Shown here: piece after piece, positions 1 through 10,900 of the stretch | Position numbering within the stretch: position 1 is the stretch's first letter | Layout of the letters: each line of letters starts with the position of its first letter | Assembly: GCA_963971405.1 (NCBI GenBank) | Contig: OZ020489.1 | Location: forward strand, 12,958,001 to 13,022,000 | Source of the DNA: Psococerastis gibbosa | Taxonomy: Eukaryota; Arthropoda; Insecta; Psocodea; Psocidae | Length of the DNA: 64,000 bases | Reading direction: 5' to 3' | The notes under the pieces: model-generated | Databases searched by the model: none | Told to the model about the DNA's origin: nothing | Seen by the model: the letters and a program-made list of their open reading frames with translations, nothing else | Translations under genes and position numbers: made by a program

Positions 1-684
1 TTACTCGGTCGATTATGATGAAATTAGGCATGTAGGTTCACAAAAATCATACCTCTGGAATATTTTTTTTATTTGGGGCTAACTCAATTTGGGGGGGTTT
101 TATTCTCAAAAAACTCAAAAAAAAGTCTAAAAAAATTATTTCTCAAAAACGGCTCCAACGATTTCTCTTAAATTCACATACATTGTAGTCGTTATTAATG
201 TTGATGAAATGCGGGGGGTCGCTTGCCCCTTGATAGTTTGCTTCTGGGGGTAAACAAATAAAAATAACTAAATTTTAATGAAAAATTACTAAAAAGTAAT
301 TTTTCTGCGAAACCTTTCTATCGATGATTTCTACCTTCGGGCATGTTTTAGGTGTTAAATTGAGTAACGAAACGGAACAGGTTACTTTCCCAAAAAACTA
401 TTTGGTTTTGTGCAAAAAAATGTTTTTTTGAAAAAATGATAGAAAATTCTCGCTCAAATGCATTACCTGCTCTGTCATTATTGCTGTGTGGTAATGTGTT
501 GGTCTGACCTATCTAGAATTTACCTCCCCTCCAGTGACGTTAGATGGACAACCCCCCCCCCCCCCCCCGAGATATCGGATATTTAACTATAGGAAAATTA
601 TTTACCATGAAATTACTCATTTTCTCTATCTACTAATTTTGATAAATTGGAAAGCATGTTCGAGTAAACTCGGACCGGTTCTTA
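1..684 (+). repeat. Family B repeat, copy B1, cut by left window edge
   Basis: Right part of a dispersed repeat seen again at 45242-46069 (-), 46380-47019, 48361-49212 and 51750-52440 (-). It runs from the ACTCGGTCGATT block through a poly-C tract (17 C at 552-568) to the 3' end, where a CGAGTAAACTCG hairpin is followed by GACCGGTTCTTA. The short proline-rich reading frame here comes from the C tract and is not a gene. No coding capacity is visible in any copy. Confidence 0.8.
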
Positions 685-1345
685 TATTATTGTGCACTTT
701 CCATGTTAGCCGAGTCAAATTGCGTTTTGCTCCTCAGGATTTCCTGGGTTGTTGATTTCTACCAGTCTTTACGTCTTTTCGGATGGATTTCAAAAATAGT
801 AATAATATGCGTTTGGTATAGGGTTGCCCACAGAATAGGTTTCGCTGATTCATCCAAATGCCCCCTCTGCTTCCTTCTTCCTCTTCTTCCCCCTTAATGC
901 CGCGTGCGCAGCGTGGGGGGGGGGGTCGCCCCGAACCCATTTCCTGAACTCGCCCCGGCCCCTCTGCTTCCAAGGGGAAAGAAATGCCGATCACATATGC
1001 AGCTGCACTGGCATTGAGATAGAAAATCCAACTACGACACAGGAGGGATTGGCTCATTGTCTAGGACGGGCTTTGGCTGCACAAGAAGAAGAAGTGTAGG
1101 AAGATTTGAAGAAGGGTTGGAAGATTATAAAACTACTATATCTGGACAAAGTTACAAAATATCGGGATTTTGTGAATTTTGTTGGGAAAAATAAAAAAGT
1201 ACCCAAAGGACCCCACGACCTGGTCAGGATCGCGGCTTCGCAAGCCAGCCATCGATGGATGTAAGAAGCGCAGCACCGTTTGTTGTGGAGTGGAGATCAT
1301 TGAAGGAGGAATGAGGCTTATGGCAGTTAGTCGGGTCATTTTCAG

Positions 1346-1775
1346 TTTTCTTGGGATTTCGGGACGCCAATGAAAAGTCGGGACCAATTCCGACCATCTG
1401 GGAACTTAAGTTTGGTAATTTTCAATTTGAAATTTGTCTTAGGTTGGGATGTCGGGACGCCAATGAAATGTCTTCACCAATTCTGACGAATCCCGACCAT
1501 CTGGCCACCCTAGTTTGTATCTACACACCCTGCGGACGGAGACGTGTCGTAACTCGACACAAGTACCTATTAGGTGACTTAGTGAGGCGATTGAAGAGGT
1601 TAATCGGATACATTCATTAAATTGTTTGTATGCGATTTCACCTTATAACAATAAAATAAAAAAATTATCAATTTTTAATTGACTTAGGTTGGGATGCCGG
1701 GACGCCAATGAAATGTCTGGACAATTCTGACGAATCCCTACCATCTGGCAACCCTAGTTTGGTAATTATCAATTT
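1346..1775 (+). repeat. Three diverged local repeat units, split by an insertion
   Basis: A unit of about 90 bases containing GGGACGCCAATGAAA and GACCATCTGG occurs at about 1346-1431, 1432-1520 and 1684-1775. The second and third units are separated by the family H segment. 685-1345 otherwise shows only a G tract (914-924) and nothing recognisable. Confidence 0.65.
1518..1645 (+). repeat. Family H repeat, copy 1
   Basis: Nearly identical to 43301-43435, sharing the TATCTACACACCCTGCGG start and the stretch ending AATCGGATACATTCATTAAA. A third, inverted copy lies at 43640-43790. It interrupts the local repeat array here. Confidence 0.7.
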
Positions 1776-2155
1776 TAAATTGACTTATGTTGAAGAGACA
1801 ACCTTCTCGTTGACAGAAATGAGAGAATCCGAAAATTCTGGCCTTATCTGTGCATTGGTGCTTATGGGTCATTATCATGTTAGCCGAAGTAGCTTTATCA
1901 TGTGATTAGCAAGCTTGGATTTGTTAGTGGGATCATTACCATTTTTATACAGTGTTCTTCTTCTGTTAATGCCTGTTCCGTCGAAGGTTGGCGATCATCA
2001 TGGCAATTTGGCCCATGAAAACTGCTGCTCTGATAAGGGAAGTCTTGCTCTTGCCAAACTGCCTCAGGTTGTTCAACCAGGATATACATCTACCGGTAGC
2101 CCTCTGTACTGTCAGTCAACTCCCCTTCACGCCGAGGTGAAGGAGTCTCCCCTTA

Positions 2156-2594
2156 GGCGCCCATTCCACATACGTACAACGTCAATGAAAATTATGAAAT
2201 TGAAGGACATTTCAATTTCTCATTGATGGGGGCCATTCCATATGTTTTTTCAAAAATTGACAATTTTCAATTGAAGCGTATGCGCCAAATTTTTGAAATT
2301 TGTTTGCATTTGTTTCTTGAAATTGTATTTGTTTTCTTCGTCGCCTTATTATTTAATCCTTATTATAATTTTTATACAGAAATGCTTTCTTTTTAGAGTA
2401 ATCAATTAAAATAGTTGTACTTGTCATATCCCATGACGCCATTTTTTAATTTTAGATTGTTTGTTTCATTGTTTGTGATTTTACTCTATGATCAATTGAT
2501 CATTGATCAATTTTAACAATGGCATAGAGTAAAATTGTAATGTCCTTCAATTTCATAATTTTCATTGACGTTGTACGTATATGGAATACCCGCC
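2156..2594. mobile_element. Palindromic MITE (family N) with TTA target duplication
   Basis: Inverted arms start GGCGCCCATTCCACATACG and end with the complement before CCCGCC. TTA flanks both sides (2153-2155, 2595-2597). The empty site is visible in the family C copy near 36250 (CCCTTAGGGTG), which proves a 3-bp TTA duplication. PIF/Harbinger transposons make TWA duplications, so that superfamily is the likely source. No transposase is present. Confidence 0.85.
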
Positions 2595-2660
2595 TTAGGG
2601 TGCCTCAAGTTAACAAAGAGACTCACTCTTTCCGCCAGGCTGACAGGTTTGCTTAAAGCA

Positions 2661-2882
2661 AGTCAAGACATGTAGTGTAGTGGTACGGACTCTGACTTTC
2701 ACCCGAAAGGTTGTTGGTTCGAGTCCTACAGTGGCTACAATTTCTGGCCATGCTTCGGAGGGCATATAAAGCAGCCGGCCCCGGGCCTTCCTAGTTGAGT
2801 GTAAGAGAGGGCTTTATAGCCCTAACTCCGCTAGGTTGGCTTAGTGATAGAAACAATAAAAAGTCCTTATTTATTTATTTAT
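2661..2882 (+). mobile_element. tRNA-Glu-derived SINE (family S), copy S1
   Basis: The head has an A-box-like TAGTGTAGTGG, a CTTTCACCCG stretch like the anticodon arm of tRNA-Glu(TTC), and a B box GGTTCGAGTCC. A tRNA-unrelated body follows, ending in TTATTTATTTATTT. An 8-bp target duplication TTAAAGCA flanks it (2653-2660, 2883-2890). Other copies: 19330-19562, 23493-23699, 35341-35545, 57745-57935 and part at 61171-61246 (-). Confidence 0.9.
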
Positions 2883-2920
2883 TTAAAGCAGAAATGCTAA
2901 AAGCAGGCGTTAGAAAACAA

Positions 2921-3384
2921 ACAAGTACATGCTGTTGTCTTGGTAATTCTAGAAGCTAGCATTTCTTCTCTCGTATTCCACCTGAACTCGATCCTAATCC
3001 TTTATAGCGAAGATAAAAGGAAAATGGCCGGTTCTATTAGGTGGAAGCCTCTTTCCTTCGTCCACTATACATGACAGATCAGATTTTAGTTCTTAACCTT
3101 GGCCTTGACTGAAACACTCTCAGATGGCTATGGCGTTCTAATCGATTACCTCTGCTACGAAGCCACAAACTGAAACTTGCCGCTCGGACTATCAATGAGC
3201 AGGTATTTGGTTCATTCAAATCCCATCAAGTCAAAAATGGTTTTAAAACGTTTTTTAAGCTGCGCATGTAAAGAGGACGGACCTGGCAATTTTAACTTAT
3301 TTAAACTGATATGAGAGCTTCCGTCCTACATTAGGAGATTGTGGGGGGGGGGGATGAGTTACCTTATCTAACCGAACTGAGTCG
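2921..3384. other. Intergenic, nothing recognised
   Basis: AT-rich sequence with a G10 tract near 3343-3352. I see no gene, RNA or clear element here. Confidence 0.5.
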
Positions 3385-3710
3385 GCCGCTATACCAAGTT
3401 GAATCCAGCGGACCAGAGCAGGTTCAAAGCTGCAGATAAATTGGTCGTGTGCACAGTGCCGGTAGGGAAACATGGTAGGACTTGTCCTGGTCACCTCCGA
3501 ACTAATCGTGTGACTTCACTGTGTTTCCCAAGTGGTTCGGAATCCACTATAATCTGGAGGTCCACTGGAGTCCTGGGAGTCCCGTGGCCTGGGACTGTGT
3601 CAAACCATACTACCTACTATCTAACCGAACATCAGGCAGATCTCATAAAACCACTCTTTCTCATAATTCTCCCAGACCCAGCCCAGCGCGTGTGTATACT
3701 TTTGTAATCA
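3385..3710 (+). repeat. Family C repeat, diverged copy
   Basis: Matches 36000-36345 from ACCAAGTTGAATCCA through GTTTCCCAAGTGGTTCGG and AATCCACTATAATC. The overlapping short reading frames are repeat sequence. 3711-4177 shows nothing recognisable. Confidence 0.7.
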
Positions 3711-4177
3711 ACACAGCGTAGTGATTAGCACAACGGTCTTAAGTCATCAAAGTTATGCGATAAACTGCAAGCAGCTTCCGTAAACACGTAAACATGACTG
3801 TCCAATCTCATAGCACTGACCGATAAAACTGTCTTGTGTCAGACTACTTAACAAATATCTGACGTAGTCTCATAGCTTTCTATTGGATTTTTAAATTTAT
3901 TTGCGAGTTTGAGAGGCTCCATAGCCTTAGCTATAACAACGCTGCTATACAACCTACACCGGCTACTAGTGATAATGGACAAGCTGCGACAAGCTGAACA
4001 TTGACGCAATGAAACAGGTGGAAGCATGACTTAACCAAGCACAGATGCGAGTACCTGACCTCTAAGAATTAACCATAGACATAGTAAAAGTATAGACTTA
4101 TCGTATACATTCGGATTGAATCCGCTCGACTTCGGCTATTGAGCAGATTGAGCTTTTTGCCATTGATACCGTAGTAA

Positions 4178-4315
4178 GGCGGTTATTCCACCGATGTCAA
4201 TAGTCAAATTAATGCTGATATTGACGTGGTAGCAAACATTTTTACACTGTCTTTAATGTCTGCTACCACGTCAAACACATCAATAATCACTATTGACGTC
4301 GGTGGAATAAACGCC
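4178..4315. mobile_element. Short palindromic MITE, family N
   Basis: A 138-base foldback with arms GGCGGTTATTCCACCGATGT and its complement, flanked by TAA on the left and TTA on the right. Inside it is a second inverted pair, GACGTGGTAGCAAACATT with its near complement. That module is the same one found in the outer arms of the nested MITEs at 8535 and elsewhere. Confidence 0.8.
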
Positions 4316-4832
4316 TTACATTTTATTTTTTATTAGATTATTTCAAGATTATTTAGAACGGGACATCATGCCACGTAACCAACAATATTATTATGCAGAA
4401 CTTGCAGTACTTTTAATTTAAATTTTAAACAATATACTGTATATAATAAATGTAAATAATACATATAATAATTCATTAAACAACAAAGAAAACATTTAAT
4501 AAAACTATCAGATTTGAATTTCCCGCCAAAATGTCACTACAAGTAGGCGTGGTCATGGCTTCAGTCTTACAGCACAGGCGAATTACAACATGGTGACTCC
4601 ATAGTTTTATTAGCTCCATGGAATTAACACAGGTTTTTTTATAGTCATGTGCACGGTCGCTGAGACCATTACAGATGCAGTATGCAGTGTTCAAATCGTT
4701 CACTTTGAAAACTTGCTGCAAGTCAGAGATTCCAACAAAAAATATTGTGTTTCTACAAGTTACGACCTTTGGCCTGTCTCCAGTTTATTTAGTCTTCTTT
4801 TCCCTTTTTTAATCTAATGTTTCTTGTTTCAG
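4316..4832. other. Sequence upstream of the TRIM-NHL coding exon
   Basis: AT-rich, with no TATA-Inr arrangement I would defend. A pyrimidine-rich tract ending TTCTTGTTTCAG at 4821-4832 reads as a 3' splice site. The promoter and first non-coding exon are therefore further upstream and not identified. Confidence 0.5.
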
Positions 4833-4865
4833 AGATGCTGGCAGCGTGAGCGCTACTAGCGAATC
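4833..4865 (+). promoter_or_regulatory. 5' UTR part of TRIM exon with a 4-codon upstream ORF
   Basis: The exon follows a strong splice acceptor at 4831-4832. An upstream ATG at 4835 opens a minimal frame (ATG CTG GCA GCG TGA, 4835-4849) that stops 16 bases before the main ATG and is out of frame with it. Such frames can dampen translation; that role is inference. Confidence 0.55.
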
Positions 4866-4956
4866 ATGCTGAGCACGAGCTCGACTCTTGTCGAGACAGT
4901 CTCTATCAATTACGAGGACTTCAACGAAAGCTTCCTCACCTGCGGAACATGTCTCT
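4866..4956 (+). CDS. TRIM-NHL coding exon 1 (start and first RING Cys pair)
   Basis: ATG at 4866 opens 30 codons plus one base. It encodes a short leader and CGTC, the first zinc-ligand pair of the RING. The donor is T|GTGAGT. Joining to 9677 gives CLCMYDGG, so this exon is required even though exon 2 has its own ATG at 9679. Confidence 0.92.
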
Positions 4957-7900
4957 GTGAGTATCTTTTTCTTTCACTTATGTGAATTTAGCACATGCAC
5001 TGTATAGATGGCGCTTATCATAGCATTATGTTGGTCACCAAACACTTAGGCCCAGTACACACGGATGTTCAACGTCGCCGTCAGACGCTGAAAACTTTGT
5101 CATTGGAGCAAATGGCGATGCTGAATGGTTGGTTCAAAACCACGGAGTATAATTCAGAAGATTTCTATGAGCTGGCGTGTCGGGGGGAAAATCGTGCACT
5201 TTCGTGCGGTCGGTTTTTTAATTTATTTATTTAATGGGGTACAGGGTGTTACCTATTTGCACTTAAGCCTATTGGGCCTATTGTGCCCCCTACAACAAAG
5301 TATCTACATCTCTTCACTTCCTCGAGGCCTATCTCCCTCGGGAGAGCAAGGATCTTGAGGGGGTTTAGAAGCGGTAGGTCTTTTACATGTAACTGCGAGC
5401 TTCCCAAGCACGCTGCTCTTCTTCGTGCGATTGCATCGCAGTTAAGGCGGGGTTTCCACCGACCTCTCATTGCAGAATGCAAATGACATTGACGGAAATT
5501 TTTGTTTTACTCTATGCCATAGTTAAAATTGATCAATGATCATGGAGTAAAATCACAAACAAACTAAAATTAAAAAATGGCGTCATGGGATATGTTAAGT
5601 ACAAACATTTTAATAGATTTCTATAAAAAGAGAAATTCAAATTTCTGTCAATGTCATTTGCATTCTGCAATGAGAGGTAGGTGGAAACCCCGCCGAAGGA
5701 GAGTGTGCTCGGTGTCCTCCGCTCATTCATTGCAGAATTTGCATGCTCTGTGCGGTCGGGTTACTTCGTCAGCTTCACGTCAGCCTCTGAAATCTTTCCA
5801 ACTACACATTGGCTCTAATGGCAAATTTCTCGTGAACGTCCGTTTGTACCGAGCCTTAGAATCGTACTGCTTTGTATATAGGAGAGATGGTACATACACT
5901 CCCTGAATTTCTTGTCGCACGTGCCACGCCTATGTTGGCAAGTTAAATTCATCGAAAAAGACGTGACAAAAATTATCCATCTCTCTTAGCCTGTATAAAA
6001 CTCTAGTAATCCTTGTAACATACAATAGAATGCATGTATTAATAACATGTCATGTGGGTAGATAAGCAAAGTCAACAGTATAACTACAAAGTCTTTTACA
6101 GCGGAAGTTAGATGATGGAAAAGGGCAATCCGAGCTAATGGGCCATGGCCGTTTTGAAAACGCATTTTCCGAACGTTTCAGCAACAGCTGCGGAGCTACT
6201 GAGCCTCCGAGTTGCAATGTGTGTAGCCTTGTTGTTGCCACTGAAGATATCTACCGCAGATGTTGACAAAACGTTTGGTATTGAGCTTTCATTAGCCCAG
6301 ATTCTGTTCCAACAAAGTCACCCCCAACAGTAGTGGATTCTGTCCGTATTTTGGTCGGACCGAAGCGAACCAAACTAATGAGCGTTCGCTCTCGATTCTT
6401 AGTCTCAGGCCATCCAATCCTAACTTAGCGTAAGCACTTAAGCATTAATTGGCCTATTTTACCCATTAAAAAGTATTGCTGTAACTCTAATCTTTCAAAA
6501 CCTACATTATATTAGAGGAGTATTCACACCATTTCTTTGCTCAGGATTTAAGTCCTATTTTCAAGGTCCGGGTGACTCAACTACCACATCACACAATTGC
6601 CTTGCTATTTAGCAAAGGGTTAGTTGGACTTACATTGCCTCCTGTGTTAATAGTCGATTGACACAGTCACCGAGCAATTAGGGCGGAGCCCATTTTCAGT
6701 GGAAGGGAGCAACGCTTCGGGAGTGGGTGCTACTCCCATCATCAGGCTTATTCCTGAGAACGACTGATAGTTTAGTGCTGATAAGGACTGATGTTTTCTG
6801 GACGATTGACTCATTACTCGTGCATTCTACTCTGAATTATTAACTAAGTCCGATCCCCACGAGGATTCGAACTACCGCTCTCCCGATTGAAATACAAGCT
6901 CACTCAGGTTCACTCCTCGAAGGCCAAACCAGTCCTTCTCAGGACTTGCCGTTACCCTTTACCAATAAATACACTAACACGAGTTCTGCACAAGTTTTTC
7001 GGCAATCACCATTATGTACACGGGTATTGAGACCACTGATCATAGCTGCAGAGTGCAAATTGCACTGATTCCTCACTTGTTAAGTTGCTGCAAGTCAATA
7101 ATTCTTCTTCTTCTTCTTCTTCGGCCGGTACTCCCCTGCGCTGAAGGAATATATTTATAAATTAACAATAATTAATAAATAACAATAGTAATAATAATAA
7201 TAGATGTCTTATATTTACGGGGCGGGACTAGAAAGTCTTTTACTGTCAAACCCACCTTAAAAAACAATCAATTTCCAAAATACATACTTACTTTAATTAC
7301 TTATGGTGGCTCCATCGGCCCGTGAGGACCTCTCGCCTGTCGCACCATGCCTCTCCAAAGCGCGCGATTCTCCGCTATCTCCCTCCATTTGTCGAAATGG
7401 ATGCTGCAGGCTCTCAAATCCTCGGAGAGCTGGTCCGACCATCTCTTCCTAGGTCGCCCCAAAATACATAGTCAACAAAATGGTGTGTTTCCGAAAGCTA
7501 TGTTAGTGGTTCACTTCTGATTAGTGGTAATCAAAATTGATCTGGGAGTGAAAAAAATGGGACTAATTTAACAGCTGTGAACTTGAAAATAATTTTTTTA
7601 AGGGCTGAAACTTTGGTAACCCTACATCTCCCTAGCGAATTATAATGTAGTCTAAAAATTCTTTTTCTCGTTTGCATTTTCAGTGGTCCTGGCACAGAAA
7701 GGTAAGAATTTTATATTTTGCTTCTTTACGAGTCTGAAACGCAGGTAATACAATACATTTTTCAGATTCCATTTTATCTCTTTGAACCATTTTCAGAGAT
7801 CCACTTATTGCCTTTCCCCTCCTTTCACTCCGCCTTTAGTTATTTCCAGCATTAAGGCTTCTGAAGTTCTCTTGAGTATACACTTTTTTTCCGATTTGGA

Positions 7901-10900
7901 ACTGTTGTCATTTTAATTGTTTCAAATTTACTAACTATATTCAGGGTAGTGACAAGAGAAGAGTATTACAATATAAAACGGAAAAGTCGAGGTTCAAGGC
8001 GGCTTGTCATAGTAGGAAAAATTATCGGAAAAGCCTGGGTCCACCCAACCCCATGGGTTCCGGGGAAACGCGGTTAATCTTACTAACCAGAACATCCCAA
8101 ATGAGCAGTGGTGAAGAAAAAGGACCCTCTGCCAGTCTTCCGGTCTAAACCCTCAATGGTTTGTCGTGCCACCGTGATTTATATTTTTCAGGGATGTGCC
8201 AGCTTAAGTATGCCCCCCCCCCCCCCCCGACATGATGAGGACTCGGCTTCGAATCCCCTTCCCTTACTTTTCTCTCTCTCTCTAATTTCCCTGTCTGTAG
8301 AAGCTATCCTCTTCTTCTTCTGATGCCTCTTCTATCGAAGATTGGCGATCGTCATGGCAATTGTATTGATGTTGACTGTACCATGGGATTGGAATGCAGT
8401 GGTTTCCCGTTATCTTCTGCATCCTTATACCGCTGACTCTTCATTGAGTTCCTCCGCGTTCGGGGGGATTCCCACCCCCAGAGCAAAGAGTGCCCTGCAC
8501 AGAATAAGACTTCCTTTTCGCTTATTCCGGCTTAGGCGCTGTTTCCACCGACCTGCTAGTGCTAAATACAAATACGCTGACGTGGTAACAGACATTCAAG
8601 ACTTAGGCGGGGTTTCCACCGACCTCGCATTGCAGAATGCAAATGACATTGACGGAAATTTGAATTTTTCTTTTTATAGAAATCTATTAAAATGTTTGTA
8701 CTTAACATATCCCATGAAGCCATTTTTTAATTTTAGTTTGTTTGTGATTTTACTCTATGATCATTGATCAATTTTAACTATGACATACAGTAAAACTAAC
8801 ATTTCCGTCAATGTCATTTGCATTCTGCAATGCGAGGTCGGTGGAAACCCCGCTTAAGTCTTGAATGTCTGTTACCACGTCACCGTATTTGTATTTAGCC
8901 CTAGCAGGTCGGTGGAAACCGCGCCTTAAACTCGGTCCCCTATCTTGGCAGTCGCCATTACGCGCGTTCATTTTAGGATTAGGGATTTGGACTGAGCTCA
9001 GCTACCTTGAAGAGGTTATCTACACATTTTGTAGATATTTAACTTTTAAAGCTAAGTAAGGACTCTGTACTATTACTATTCTTGGTATTATAGCATACGT
9101 AAATAAAATTTATTTTTAAAGGTTAATGGTAATGGTTTAATACTATATAACAAAGGGTTAGTTGTACTTACAATGCCTGCTGTGTTAATAGTCATTAGAG
9201 GCATGGGCCTCGTAATCATCGAACAATTAGGGCGGAGCCTATTGTCTGGGGAAGGGGGTGACGTTTCGGGAGTAACTGTTAAGCAGTAGCACCCACTCCC
9301 GAAACGTCGCTCATTTCCCCTGACAATGTTGTTCGATGACTGAGGCCCATGCCTCTAATGGCTATTAACAGAGCAGGCAATGTAAGTCCAACTAACCCTT
9401 TGTTAATGGGTTAAATAGTAATAGTAAATAGTAAATTAAATATCCATCCAGAAACGGTTATATTCTAAATAAATTCATCGACTTGCATGGGTTGCCAGTG
9501 ACTGCATAGCGTATTCGCACCTAGAGCATGCACGGAGGCGAGCTTGGTGCAGTCACTGCAGTGGTCAGCGCCCCACCCCGGCAGGGTGTGACTTCGAATC
9601 CAGTTCCCGCCCTATTTTTTACGTTCTCCTTAAATTTGTCCAACCCATATTACCGAGTGCTTCCTTATTGTTTCAGGCATGTACGACGGCGGGGAGCACA
9701 CCCCGAAGCTGTTGCCCTGCTCGCACACCGTCTGTCTGCACTGTCTGACACGCATCGCCGCCTCGCAGACGCGTGACAACGGCACCTTCCGCTGCCCGAT
9801 TTGCCGTGAACTCATCACCATACCTCGCGGTGGCGTTGCTGCCCTGCCGCCGTCTTTCCTAGTCAACCAGCTGCTGGATCTGATGTCGAGGCAGCGCCGC
9901 GAGGTCATACCGAAATGCTCGGTTCATATTAATCAGGTAATTAGTGAGGATTGGTCTGGTTTTGATGGAGCTTTGAGGCAGATGGAATACTCGTTAACTG
10001 ATAGTGTTGAAAGCATGCATGGTAACAGCCATTAAGGGGTTTTAGTGTTCAACCAACGTGATTAGCTGCGGGCAAGAAGGGTGATAAGGAACATCCAGAG
10101 ATGAAGCTTAGCAGCACAACAGCGAGAGGAGTGGCCAGAAGTCTCCTCATGCTGATTCTGACACTGTAAAAGTAATACACTTTTGGGTCATCCGGAAACG
10201 ACCTAGGTTATGTAATAAGCATACGAGACCATTAGGTAGAGAGAGCTGGTTTAGATTGAATTATGGAAAAAGGGAGGTCATACCTGTAGGTGGGGATGGT
10301 TCGTACACTTCAACTGCCGCTGAAGCGCTGCGTTGTTGGGGAGAGGGCTTCGCCGACGTCTTCACTGCTGGACGAAGGCTGATGGCAAATTGAGAAGAGA
10401 AGGGACATAAAACGCGGAGGTAAAACAGACAAAACGTCTTGCATTCCGCAGCCCCATTTTGGCGATTCAGTCTGCGAACGTTTACCGCGCCGATTAGACC
10501 ACTTATCGTCCATTTTAATTAATTTACTTGTGAGTGCCTTCAGTGGCGTAGCCAAGGGGGGGGGGGTCAGCGGGGTCCGGACCCCCCCAAAAATTTTTTT
10601 TAGCAAAACAGCAAATTCTATTATTTATCTTTAAAAAAAATCGCCAGGAAGACCCCGGTCCCTCTTTTTCCAGTTTTGTTAATAAAGTTATCGCCTGCAA
10701 AATCAAATTTTTTTGCCGACAAACTATTTGAGGCCGATCTTTTAAAAAACAATCCCCGGGGGGGGGGGGCAAATGAAACACCACCCCATTCGAAAACCTA
10801 TCGTAAGCGGGCAAACTTTATGAAAACTGGACCCCCCAAAAAAAAATTCTGGCTACGCCACTGAGTGCCTTGGTGCGTGTCTCTACCCTATCTCCACAGA

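Larger units (their letters stand above)
2098..2920 (+). repeat. Family C repeat, interrupted by a MITE and a SINE
   Basis: The same roughly 380-base repeat is intact at 47877-48260 (-) and 36000-36345 (+). Here it is broken into three pieces by the MITE at 2156-2594 and the SINE at 2661-2882. Joining the flanks restores the sequence of the intact copies, so both insertions are younger than the repeat. Confidence 0.85.

Noticed and set aside
534-755. Proline-rich open frame
   Set aside because: The prolines come from a poly-C tract within family B.
2661-2760. Functional tRNA-Glu gene
   Set aside because: The cloverleaf is incomplete, the acceptor stem is missing and the segment is the head of a dispersed SINE.
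8342-8767. 141-residue open frame
   Set aside because: It reads through a composite MITE; no domain, and the sequence recurs as noncoding repeat.
9679-10035. ATG in exon 2 as the TRIM start
   Set aside because: It would omit the first RING zinc pair, which is encoded by 4866-4956 in matching phase.
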